DNA of 7,462 nt from Sulfitobacter sp. (lineage in GTDB: Bacteria; Pseudomonadota; Alphaproteobacteria; Rhodobacterales; Rhodobacteraceae). The stretch is taken from NCBI GenBank assembly GCA_024636405.1, contig JAGXHC010000188.1, positions 1 to 7,462 of the forward strand. The letters are read 5' to 3'. The notes under the pieces were generated by a model. It was given only the letters and a program-made list of their open reading frames with translations. It was not told the DNA's origin and made no database searches. Position 1 is the first letter of the stretch; every line of letters starts with the position of its first letter. Below, one piece after another: positions 1-5,841 of the stretch. The position numbers were made by a program, and so were the translations under genes.

Positions 1-311
1 GTCCGGCACCGGACGGCGGCATTGCACAAAGCGTCGATCTGTGGCCGACGGTCGCGGATTGGCGCGCCGCGCGCACGGTCTGTGACGGGCGCATCATCGA
101 CTGGGCCGCGACGCTTTGCGACAGAGACCTTGGTGGCGATCTTTTGTGGTATTCCGGGGCCTTGGCCCGCGACGTTAAACAACCGCTTGATGTTTGCATC
201 ACGCATTTCTTCAACCATCAGACCCATCACCGGGGCCAGATCCATGCCATGTTGACGGCAGCAGGACAAACCGCCCCGGTGAGCGATCTGGTTTTCATGC
301 CGGAGACCTGA
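1..311 (+). CDS. DinB-family (DinB/YfiT-like four-helix) protein, C-terminal part
   Basis: This is an open frame entering from the left edge (first full codon at 3) and ending at TGA 309-311, giving 102 residues. DinB-fold proteins are usually about 160-180 residues, so some 60-70 N-terminal residues lie outside the window. The diagnostic piece is the segment HFFNHQTHHRGQ at fragment residues 68-79. The pair H72 and H76, followed by R-G-Q, matches the metal-binding H-x3-H-R-x-Q helix of the DinB/YfiT superfamily. The first metal histidine would be in the missing part. The superfamily includes putative metal-dependent hydrolases and thiol S-transferases, but most members have no known reaction, and I cannot name a substrate. 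The stop is followed after two bases by the dmdA start, and the dmdA ribosome site lies inside its last codons, so the two genes are probably co-transcribed and translationally coupled. The name does not imply the DNA polymerase IV gene dinB of E. coli. Confidence 0.85.
   Translation, partial: PAPDGGIAQSVDLWPTVADWRAARTVCDGRIIDWAATLCDRDLGGDLLWYSGALARDVKQPLDVCITHFFNHQTHHRGQIHAMLTAAGQTAPVSDLVFMPET
302..306 (+). promoter_or_regulatory. Ribosome binding site of dmdA inside the DinB-family gene
   Basis: GGAGA lies seven bases before the ATG at 314, within the last codons of the upstream gene. It decides the dmdA start. The in-frame ATG at 194 would overlap the DinB-family gene by over 100 bases and add 40 residues that do not look like DmdA. 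Confidence 0.7.
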
Positions 312-313
312 GC

Positions 314-1417
314 ATGGCGCTTATTTCACCTTCCCGCCGCATCCGCCGCACGCCGTTTTCCGACGGTGTCGAGGCGCAGGGCGTCACCGCCTATACCGTG
401 TATAACCGCATGCTGCTGCCGACCGTGTTCGAGAGCGTTGAGGCGGATTACCACCATCTCAAGAACGCGGTGCAGGTCTGGGATGTCGCCTGTGAGCGGC
501 AGGTGGAACTGCGCGGGCCGGATGCCGCGCGGCTGATGCAGATGCTGACGCCGCGTGACCTGCGCGGGATGCTGCCGGGGCGGTGTTTTTATGTGCCCAT
601 CGTGGATGAAACGGGGGGGATGTTGAACGATCCGGTGGCGGTGAAACTGGCCGAGGACCGGTGGTGGATTTCCATCGCGGACAGTGATTTGTTGTTGTGG
701 GTCAAGGGGATCGCCAACGGTTACCGGCTTGATGTGCTGATTGATGAGCCGGACGTGAGCCCGCTGGCCATTCAGGGGCCAAAGGCGGACGACTTGTTGG
801 CGCGGGTGTTCGGCGACGCGGTGCGGGACATCAAGTTCTTTCGCTTCGGGATGTTTGATTTTCAGGGCCGCAGCCTTGCTGTGGCGCGGTCGGGATATTC
901 CAAGCAGGGTGGTTTCGAGATCTATGTGGAAGGCAGCGACATCGGGATGCCGCTGTGGAACGCCTTGTTCGAGGCGGGCACGGATCTGGACGTGCGCGCG
1001 GGCTGTCCCAACGGGATCGAGCGGGTCGAGGCCGGATTGTTGAGCTATGGCAACGACATGACGGACGACAACACGCCGCATGAATGCGGGCTGGGACGGT
1101 TCTGCGACACGCAGACGGCGATCGGCTGTATCGGGCGCGACGCGTTGCTGCGGGTGGCGCGCGAGGGACCGGTGCAGCAGGTGCGCGCGATTTCCATCGA
1201 CGGCGGCAAGGTGGCGCGCTGCGACCGTGTCTGGCCGGTGACGGCAAATGGCAAGCGGGTGGGGCAGGTGACATCGGCGGCCTGGTCGCCGGATTTTGAC
1301 ACCAATGTGGCCATCGGTATGGTGCGCATGACCCATTGGGACGACGGCACGCGGGTGCAGGTGCACACACCGGACGGTGCGCGTGATGCAACCGTGAACG
1401 AGCAGTTCTGGCTGTGA
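314..1417 (+). CDS. dmdA: Dimethylsulfoniopropionate (DMSP) demethylase DmdA
   Basis: The protein has 367 residues, which is the usual DmdA length (about 365-370). DmdA transfers one S-methyl group of DMSP to tetrahydrofolate, giving 3-methylmercaptopropionate and 5-methyl-THF, the first step of the cytoplasmic demethylation pathway. It belongs to the glycine-cleavage T-protein (GcvT/aminomethyltransferase) fold. Features that separate it from ordinary GcvT include the N-terminal block SRRIRRTPF (residues 7-15), VTAYTVYNRMLLPTVFE (24-40) and VQVWDVACERQVE (53-65). Further blocks are NDPVAVKL (105-112), WWISIADSD (117-125), IQGPKADDL (153-161), ARSGYSKQGGFEIYVE (191-206) and LLSYGNDM (242-249). 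These agree closely with my memory of the Ruegeria pomeroyi and Pelagibacter enzymes. The E-x-Y pair at 202/204 lies where, as I recall, the Pelagibacter structure has its substrate-binding tyrosine. The ATG at 314 is chosen for its ribosome site and length. It is followed by acuI after a 100-bp structured spacer. A plain aminomethyltransferase is unlikely. Confidence 0.95.
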   Translation: MALISPSRRIRRTPFSDGVEAQGVTAYTVYNRMLLPTVFESVEADYHHLKNAVQVWDVACERQVELRGPDAARLMQMLTPRDLRGMLPGRCFYVPIVDETGGMLNDPVAVKLAEDRWWISIADSDLLLWVKGIANGYRLDVLIDEPDVSPLAIQGPKADDLLARVFGDAVRDIKFFRFGMFDFQGRSLAVARSGYSKQGGFEIYVEGSDIGMPLWNALFEAGTDLDVRAGCPNGIERVEAGLLSYGNDMTDDNTPHECGLGRFCDTQTAIGCIGRDALLRVAREGPVQQVRAISIDGGKVARCDRVWPVTANGKRVGQVTSAAWSPDFDTNVAIGMVRMTHWDDGTRVQVHTPDGARDATVNEQFWL

Positions 1418-1434
1418 CGCGGGGTGTAAGGACA

Positions 1435-1473
1435 GGAGCGAGGGGCCGGCCCCTCGCGCTCCTCGGGATTTTT
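1435..1473 (+). terminator. Bulged GC-rich hairpin after dmdA, with a T run downstream
   Basis: Positions 1435-1439 pair with 1458-1462 and 1440-1445 pair with 1450-1455. This gives an 11-bp stem with a two-base bulge (1456-1457) and a CCGG loop. The run of five T at 1469-1473 starts six bases after the stem, which is further away than in a classical intrinsic terminator. It could be a weak terminator, an RNA stabiliser or a processing site that sets the dmdA-to-acuI ratio. The core 12-mer GGGGCCGGCCCC (1442-1453) recurs at 1489-1500. Confidence 0.45.
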
Positions 1474-1486
1474 GACCATTTGGAAG

Positions 1487-1505
1487 CGGGGGCCGGCCCC
1501 TTTTT
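1487..1505 (+). terminator. Second GGGGCCGGCCCC hairpin with T5, just upstream of acuI
   Basis: GGGG (1489-1492) can pair with CCCC (1497-1500) across a CCGG loop, and five T follow directly at 1501-1505. This is the shape of an intrinsic terminator, but the stem is only four to five pairs. The T run abuts the acuI ribosome site (1506-1511), so full termination here would silence acuI unless it has its own promoter. It may act as an attenuator. The identical 12-mer 35 bases upstream could pair with this one instead of each folding on itself. Confidence 0.4.
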
Positions 1506-1511
1506 GAGGAG
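1506..1511 (+). promoter_or_regulatory. Ribosome binding site of acuI
   Basis: GAGGAG ends three bases before ATG 1515 and six bases before ATG 1518. The spacing favours the second ATG, which also gives the N-terminus M-F-x-A-L-V-V that I recall for AcuI proteins. Confidence 0.65.
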
Positions 1512-1517
1512 AGTATG

Positions 1518-2507
1518 ATGTTTGATGCATTGGTTGTGACCAAGGACGAGGACGGCAAGACGCACGCGGCGGTGCAGCAGCTTGGGCTGGAGGATCTGCC
1601 ACATGGCGAGGTCACGGTTGCGGTTGAATATTCCACCGTGAACTACAAGGACGGGATGTGCATCGGGTCCGGAGGCGGGCTGGTGCGGAATTATCCGCAT
1701 GTGCCGGGCATTGATTTTGCCGGGACCGTGGAGGCATCCGAGGATGCGCGCTATCAGCCCGGCGACAAGGTTGTGCTGACCGGGTGGCGCGTGGGCGAGG
1801 CGCATTGGGGCGGCTATTCGCAGAAGGCGCGGGTCAAGGCCGATTGGCTGGTGCCGCTGCCCGATGGATTGGATACGCGCGCCGCAATGGCTGTGGGCAC
1901 CGCTGGTTTTACGGCGATGCTGGCGGTTATGGCGCTTGAGGATCATGGGTTGAAGCCGGGGCATGGACCGGTGCTGGTCACCGGCGCTGCGGGCGGCGTG
2001 GGATCGGTTGCGGTCGCGTTGCTGGCGGCACTGGGGCATGAGGTGGCGGGTGTCACCGGGAGGCCAAAGACGGCGGAGTACCTCAAATCGCTGGGGGCGA
2101 GCCAGATCGTGGCGCGTGAGGACATTAACGAGACCGTCAAGCGGCCGCTTGAAGGCGAGACATGGACCGGCTGTGTGGATGCTGTGGGGGGGGCGATGTT
2201 GGCGCGGGTGCTGGGGCAGATGAAATACGGCGCAAGTGTTGCCGCTGTGGGACTGGCGGGAGGCGCGGGCCTGCCTGCGACGGTCATTCCGTTTTTGCTG
2301 CGCGGTGTGAACCTGTTGGGCATCGACAGTGTGATGCAGCCCTTTGACAACCGTCTGCGGGCTTGGAAGCGCATTGCCGCAGATCTGCCGATGGACAAGC
2401 TGGAGGCGATGATCCAGCCCGCGACGCTGTCGGATCTGCCAAAGCTCGGCGCCGATATTCTGGCCGGGCAGATCAAGGGCCGGGTCGTGGTAGATGTGAA
2501 TGGCTGA
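1518..2507 (+). CDS. acuI: NADPH-dependent acryloyl-CoA reductase AcuI (YhdH family, MDR superfamily)
   Basis: The protein has 329 residues (330 if ATG 1515 is used). AcuI reduces acryloyl-CoA to propionyl-CoA with NADPH. It protects cells from acrylate made by DMSP lyases and lets C3 carbon enter central metabolism. It is a medium-chain reductase: a GroES-like N-terminal domain (about 1-120) contains YSTVNYKDG (38-46) and HVPGIDFAGTVE (61-72). The cofactor domain contains the nucleotide loop VTGAAGGVGS (154-163) and TGRPKT (180-185), whose R182 is placed to bind the NADPH 2'-phosphate. The blocks VDAVGGAMLARVLGQMKYG (220-238) and LLGIDSVMQP (266-275) are typical of the YhdH/AcuI subfamily. 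I see no catalytic-zinc cysteine/histidine set, as expected for this zinc-free branch. It follows dmdA on the same strand, the order I recall for Ruegeria pomeroyi. A generic quinone oxidoreductase name would be less precise. Confidence 0.93.
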   Translation: MFDALVVTKDEDGKTHAAVQQLGLEDLPHGEVTVAVEYSTVNYKDGMCIGSGGGLVRNYPHVPGIDFAGTVEASEDARYQPGDKVVLTGWRVGEAHWGGYSQKARVKADWLVPLPDGLDTRAAMAVGTAGFTAMLAVMALEDHGLKPGHGPVLVTGAAGGVGSVAVALLAALGHEVAGVTGRPKTAEYLKSLGASQIVAREDINETVKRPLEGETWTGCVDAVGGAMLARVLGQMKYGASVAAVGLAGGAGLPATVIPFLLRGVNLLGIDSVMQPFDNRLRAWKRIAADLPMDKLEAMIQPATLSDLPKLGADILAGQIKGRVVVDVNG

Positions 2508-2634
2508 GTGAGGCGCGTCCCGCGCGGGGGCAGGACGGTCAGGCGAAATGCCGCGACCGCCCGGCCCCTGAGCTGCGCCGGGGGCAAGACAGCATATCGA
2601 TTTTGCGGTGGTTGCCGCGAATGGGGGCCAATGG

Positions 2635-2662
2635 TTGCCCCGAAGGCATGAACGTTTATGCT
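2635..2662 (+). promoter_or_regulatory. Candidate promoter of the BCCT transporter gene
   Basis: TTGCCC (2635-2640) and TATGCT (2657-2662) are separated by 16 bases, each matching four of six bases of the housekeeping consensus. The -35 overlaps the second TGGTTGCC copy, so a regulator binding the repeat would affect it. It lies about 75 bases before the start codon. This is a weak match by eye. Confidence 0.25.
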
Positions 2663-2723
2663 GAATGAACCAAACCTACAAGAAATGGGTCGGATGCCTT
2701 GGGTATCACGACCCGTCACACAC

Positions 2724-2728
2724 GGAGG
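2724..2728 (+). promoter_or_regulatory. Ribosome binding site of the BCCT transporter gene
   Basis: GGAGG lies eight bases before ATG 2737. It fixes the start there rather than at the in-frame ATG 2665, which has no such site and would add 24 residues unlike a BCCT N-terminus. Confidence 0.75.
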
Positions 2729-2736
2729 GAACAGCC

Positions 2737-4380
2737 ATGAGCGAAACGACCTCGCAGGGGATACCGCAACCTGAAGGTATTTCCGATATCATCGATACAG
2801 AATACGAAATTGGACAAGACAACATCGAAACGAGCATCGGGCCGTTTGGACTGGATATTCACAACCCGGTATTTCTGATCTCGGGGGCTGCGATTGTGGC
2901 CTTTGTTTTCTATACCATTGCCTTGCCGGAACAGGCGTCTGGCATTTTCTCGGCGATGTTCAACTTTACCACCAAGAATTTTGACTGGTTCCTGATCGGT
3001 GCCGCTGACATCGTGGTGATCTTTGCGCTGATGCTGATTGTCACGCCATTTGGCCGGGTGCGATTGGGCGGTGCCGACGCGGTGCCGGATTACACATATG
3101 CCGGTTGGTTTTCGATGCTTTTTGCCGCCGGCATGGGTATCGGGCTTATGTTTTACGGGGTGTCCGAGCCGTTGACGCATTTTTCAACCTCGATGGGTGA
3201 AACTGCGATTGCGGAGAACGGACTGCGGACGGACTGGGCCCCTCTGGGGGCTGCCACCGGAAATGAAGCGGGGTCGGTCCGTCTGGGCATGGCTGCGACG
3301 ATTTTTCATTGGGGTCTGCACCCTTGGGCGATTTACGCGGTTGTCGCACTGGCGCTGGCGCTGTTCACCTATAACAAGGGTTTGCCGCTGACGATCCGTT
3401 CAGCATTTTACCCGATTTTGGGCGAACGAGTCTGGGGCTGGCCGGGGCATGTCATTGACATCATTGCCGTGTTTGCCACGCTGTTTGGTCTTGCGACGTC
3501 TTTGGGTCTGGGTGCAACACAGGCCAATGCCGGGTTGAACGAACTTTTCGGCGTGCCGATGGGCCAGACCTCGCAGGTGGTTCTGATCACCATCATCACC
3601 GCGATCGCGCTGTTATCGGTTCTGCGCGGTCTGGATGGCGGCGTGAAGGTGCTGAGCGAGATCAACATGGGGCTGGCCGCGCTGCTGGCCGTGTTCACGT
3701 TGATCGTTGGGCCAACGGTGTTCCTGATCACGTTCTTTTGGGATTCGCTGGTCGCTTATGTGCAGTTCCTGCCTGCGTTGGCCAATCCGTTTGGCCGTGA
3801 GGATGTGAACTTTTCCCAGGGCTGGACCGCGTTCTATTGGGCGTGGTGGATCAGCTGGTCACCGTTTGTGGGCATGTTCATCGCCCGCGTCAGCCGGGGC
3901 CGTACGGTGCGTGAATTCATGATCTGCGTATTGTTGATCCCGTCGATGGTCTGCGTCATGTGGATGTCGATCTTTGGTGGGACTGCGATCCATCAGGTGT
4001 TGGCCGACAGCTATGTCGGGGCACAGGAAGCCGATTTGCCGCTGCAATTGTTCCGGATGCTGGATCAGTTGCCACTGGCGTCGATCACGTCGTTTATCGG
4101 GATCGTTCTGGTGGTCGTGTTCTTTGTGACCTCATCGGATTCGGGGTCTTTGGTGATCGACACGATCACCGCAGGGGGCAAGGTTGACGCGCCGGTGCCC
4201 CAACGCGTGTTCTGGTGCATCTTCGAGGGTGCGGTGGCCATCGCGTTGCTGATCGGCGGTGGTCTTGCGGCGCTGCAATCAATGGTGATTTCCACTGGTT
4301 TGCTGTTCACCGTGTTGTTGCTGTTCATGTGTTTCTGCATCTTCCGGGGCCTGCAATCGGAACTCAGCAAAGCGAAATAG
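2737..4380 (+). CDS. BCCT-family transporter, probable DMSP/glycine betaine importer
   Basis: The protein has 547 residues and about 12 hydrophobic segments, near residues 46-63, 84-103, 122-141, 185-211, 236-262, 280-297, 313-335, 363-383, 395-416, 448-470, 490-509 and 512-535. It is an inner-membrane carrier of the betaine/choline/carnitine family with a short hydrophilic N-terminus and no long regulatory C-tail. The family signature WTAFYWAWWISW is at 363-374. By alignment from memory with BetP of Corynebacterium glutamicum, the aromatic substrate cage is complete: W192, W197 and Y200 in segment 4, and F366, W370, W371 and W374 in segment 8. The sodium-site positions also look conserved (A130 and M133 in AAGMGIG; T465 and S466 in VTSSDS), so uptake is probably sodium-coupled rather than CaiT-like exchange. 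Its place after dmdA-acuI suggests DMSP as substrate, but glycine betaine, choline or carnitine cannot be excluded. A gene symbol such as dddT would be a guess. A strong terminator follows. Confidence 0.9.
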   Translation: MSETTSQGIPQPEGISDIIDTEYEIGQDNIETSIGPFGLDIHNPVFLISGAAIVAFVFYTIALPEQASGIFSAMFNFTTKNFDWFLIGAADIVVIFALMLIVTPFGRVRLGGADAVPDYTYAGWFSMLFAAGMGIGLMFYGVSEPLTHFSTSMGETAIAENGLRTDWAPLGAATGNEAGSVRLGMAATIFHWGLHPWAIYAVVALALALFTYNKGLPLTIRSAFYPILGERVWGWPGHVIDIIAVFATLFGLATSLGLGATQANAGLNELFGVPMGQTSQVVLITIITAIALLSVLRGLDGGVKVLSEINMGLAALLAVFTLIVGPTVFLITFFWDSLVAYVQFLPALANPFGREDVNFSQGWTAFYWAWWISWSPFVGMFIARVSRGRTVREFMICVLLIPSMVCVMWMSIFGGTAIHQVLADSYVGAQEADLPLQLFRMLDQLPLASITSFIGIVLVVVFFVTSSDSGSLVIDTITAGGKVDAPVPQRVFWCIFEGAVAIALLIGGGLAALQSMVISTGLLFTVLLLFMCFCIFRGLQSELSKAK

Positions 4381-4408
4381 GCAGGCCAAGCTGCGACAAC
4401 AAGATGAG

Positions 4409-4440
4409 CGGCAGCCAGTGATGGCTGCCGTTTGTCGTTT
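4409..4440 (+). terminator. Intrinsic terminator after the BCCT transporter gene
   Basis: CGGCAGCCA (4409-4417) pairs perfectly with TGGCTGCCG (4422-4430) around a GTGA loop, giving a nine-pair stem. The stem is followed by the T-rich run TTTGTCGTTT (4431-4440). It begins 29 bases after the transporter stop and separates the DMSP block from the aminotransferase. Confidence 0.8.
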
Positions 4441-4505
4441 GTGCGGGGCGCAGCCAGATCTGCCCAAGAAAACCGCGCGGCGGACGAATGAGCGCGCCCA
4501 ACCGC

Positions 4506-4541
4506 TTGCGCATCGGGGCGTTTTTCGTATCTTTGCGCAAA
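4506..4541 (+). promoter_or_regulatory. Candidate promoter with TTTGCGCAAA palindrome upstream of the aminotransferase
   Basis: TTGCGC (4506-4511) and TATCTT (4528-4533) lie 16 bases apart, a partial match to a housekeeping promoter. The perfect ten-base palindrome TTTGCGCAAA (4532-4541) overlaps the -10 end and the expected transcription start, where a repressor site would sit. The preceding terminator makes a promoter in this gap likely, but the exact elements are a by-eye guess. Confidence 0.3.
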
Positions 4542-4555
4542 CTGCACCTGCTGCG

Positions 4556-4560
4556 AAGGA
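4556..4560 (+). promoter_or_regulatory. Ribosome binding site of the aminotransferase gene
   Basis: AAGGA lies five bases before ATG 4566. It favours this start over the in-frame ATG at 4488, whose extra 26 residues are basic and unlike the family and would run back over the candidate promoter. Confidence 0.65.
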
Positions 4561-4565
4561 AGAAC

Positions 4566-5789
4566 ATGTCACTTGATACCGAATGGGTCCGCGCCCAGTT
4601 TCCCGCGTTTTCGCAAAGCTCCCTTAAGGGGCAGGCGTTTTTCGAGAATGCGGGTGGCTCCTATACCTGCCAGCCGGTGATTGACCGGCTGTTTCGCTTT
4701 TATACACAGCGCAAGGTGCAGCCTTACGGGCCTTATGCCGCGAGCACCCTTGGGGGGCAGGAAATGGACGAGGCCCGCAGCCGTATGGCCGCGATCCTTG
4801 GGGTGGAGACGGACGAGCTTTCGTTCGGGCCGTCGACCACGCAAAATACCTATGTGCTGGCGCAAGCCTTTGGGCAGATGATGCAGCCGGGCGACGCGAT
4901 TATCGTCACCAATCAGGACCATGAGGCGAATACCGGCCCCTGGCGCAGGCTGGCCGAGCGGGGCATTGAGGTGCGTGAATGGTGCATTGAACCCGAAACC
5001 GGGCATCTGGATCTGGCCGCGCTGGCAAGCCTGCTGGATGAAAAGGTGCGGCTGGTGTGTTTTCCGCATTGCTCCAACGTGGTCGGAGAGATCAACCCGG
5101 TGACCGAGATCACCGCGCTGGCGCATGCGGCGGGGGCATTCGTGTGTGTGGACGGCGTGTCCTATGCGCCGCACGGGTTTGTCGATGTGAAGGCATTGGG
5201 ACCGGATATCTATCTTTTTTCCGCTTACAAGACCTTTGGCCCGCATCAGGGTTTGATGGTGATCCGCCGCGCATTGGGAGAGTTGCTGCCCAATCAGGGC
5301 CATGTGTTCAATGGGGGCACCCTGTATAAGCGGTTCACGCCGGCGGGGCCGGATCACGCGCAGATTGCGGCCTGTGCGGGCATGGCCGATTATGTCGATG
5401 CAGCGTTTGCGCATCATGTCGGGGGCGATGCGGCACCGCGCGCACGCGGCGCTGCGGTGCATGATCTGATGCGCGGGCACGAGACGGCGTTGCTGCAACC
5501 GCTGCTGGACGCGGTGAAATCGCGCAATTCGGTGCGGCTGATCGGGCCTGACCGCGCACAGGGGCGCGCGCCGACGGTAGCACTTGCGCTTGAGCGGCCC
5601 GGTGGCGAGGTGGCGCGCGAACTGGCCGGGCACGGGATCATGGCGGGGGGCGGCGATTTTTATGCCGGGCGCGCCCTGAAGGCGATGGGGGTGGATGATG
5701 CGCGCGGTGTCCTGCGGTTGAGCTTTACGCATTACACGTCGCGTGCAGAAGTGGATCAGCTGCTGAATGCGCTGGATGCGGTGTTGTAG
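4566..5789 (+). CDS. Class V aminotransferase, cysteine desulfurase-like (VC1184 type)
   Basis: The 407-residue protein is a fold-type I PLP enzyme. Landmarks in order are FFENAGGS (25-32), typical of the VC1184-type branch; STTQNT (90-95) in the cofactor phosphate-binding position; and NQDHEANTGPW (116-126), with H119 placed to stack on PLP. VDGVSYAPH (195-203) follows, with D196 placed to bind the pyridine nitrogen, and then SAYKTFGPHQG (219-229), where K222 is the predicted Schiff-base lysine. Cysteine desulfurases carry an active cysteine on a C-terminal loop. The corresponding stretch here, GIMAGGGDFYAGR (357-369), has none, so the common 'cysteine desulfurase' label is probably misleading. 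The true substrate is unknown and could be an amino acid or a sulfur or selenium compound acted on by a lyase-type reaction. It is cytoplasmic, with no signal peptide. It is separated from the BCCT gene by a terminator and from the photolyase by 69 bases, so it is probably its own unit. Confidence 0.85.
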   Translation: MSLDTEWVRAQFPAFSQSSLKGQAFFENAGGSYTCQPVIDRLFRFYTQRKVQPYGPYAASTLGGQEMDEARSRMAAILGVETDELSFGPSTTQNTYVLAQAFGQMMQPGDAIIVTNQDHEANTGPWRRLAERGIEVREWCIEPETGHLDLAALASLLDEKVRLVCFPHCSNVVGEINPVTEITALAHAAGAFVCVDGVSYAPHGFVDVKALGPDIYLFSAYKTFGPHQGLMVIRRALGELLPNQGHVFNGGTLYKRFTPAGPDHAQIAACAGMADYVDAAFAHHVGGDAAPRARGAAVHDLMRGHETALLQPLLDAVKSRNSVRLIGPDRAQGRAPTVALALERPGGEVARELAGHGIMAGGGDFYAGRALKAMGVDDARGVLRLSFTHYTSRAEVDQLLNALDAVL

Positions 5790-5801
5790 CGACGGTCACA
5801 T

Positions 5802-5828
5802 CTTGACCTGAGGCGGCGCGGCCTATGT
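5802..5828 (+). promoter_or_regulatory. Candidate heat-shock-sigma (RpoH-type) promoter of the photolyase
   Basis: CTTGACC (5802-5808) and CCTATGT (5822-5828) are 13 bases apart. This resembles alphaproteobacterial RpoH promoters (CTTGA near -35, C-x-TAT-x-T near -10) better than a housekeeping promoter, because TTGACC to TATGTA would leave only 15 bases. RpoHII-type sigma factors take part in singlet-oxygen responses in Rhodobacter, which would suit a light-linked repair gene. The match is by eye only. Confidence 0.4.
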
Positions 5829-5841
5829 ATCTGAGCAGAAG

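Larger units (their letters stand above)
2508..2736. other. Non-coding gap between acuI and the BCCT transporter gene
   Basis: The 229-base gap holds no convincing gene. Small inverted repeats are visible: CCCGCGCGGG at 2519-2528, a six-pair stem 2560-2565/2577-2582, and a five-pair stem 2624-2628/2637-2641. None is followed by a T run, so none is a clear intrinsic terminator. An exact direct repeat TGGTTGCC occurs at 2609-2616 and 2632-2639. The left half is GC-rich and the right half more AT-rich, which suits a promoter region for the transporter. Confidence 0.5.

Noticed and set aside
194..313. Upstream ATG extension of dmdA
   Set aside because: It would overlap the DinB-family gene in another frame. 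The 40 extra residues are unlike DmdA, and the ATG at 314 has a good ribosome site.
326..2039. Long minus-strand open frames across dmdA and acuI (326-1636, 831-2039, 1943-2719)
   Set aside because: They lie opposite well-recognised genes, are rich in Arg, His and Pro, and match no family I know. Long antisense frames are expected in high-GC coding DNA.
2665..2736. Upstream ATG extension of the BCCT transporter
   Set aside because: There is no ribosome site near 2665, while GGAGG precedes ATG 2737 at good spacing.
4488..4565. Upstream ATG extension of the aminotransferase
   Set aside because: It adds a basic 26-residue leader overlapping the promoter-like region. ATG 4566 has AAGGA at good spacing and gives a family-typical N-terminus.
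4569..5732. 387-codon minus-strand open frame opposite the aminotransferase
   Set aside because: The product is very rich in His, Arg and Pro with no domain, and the plus strand encodes a clear PLP enzyme over the same stretch.
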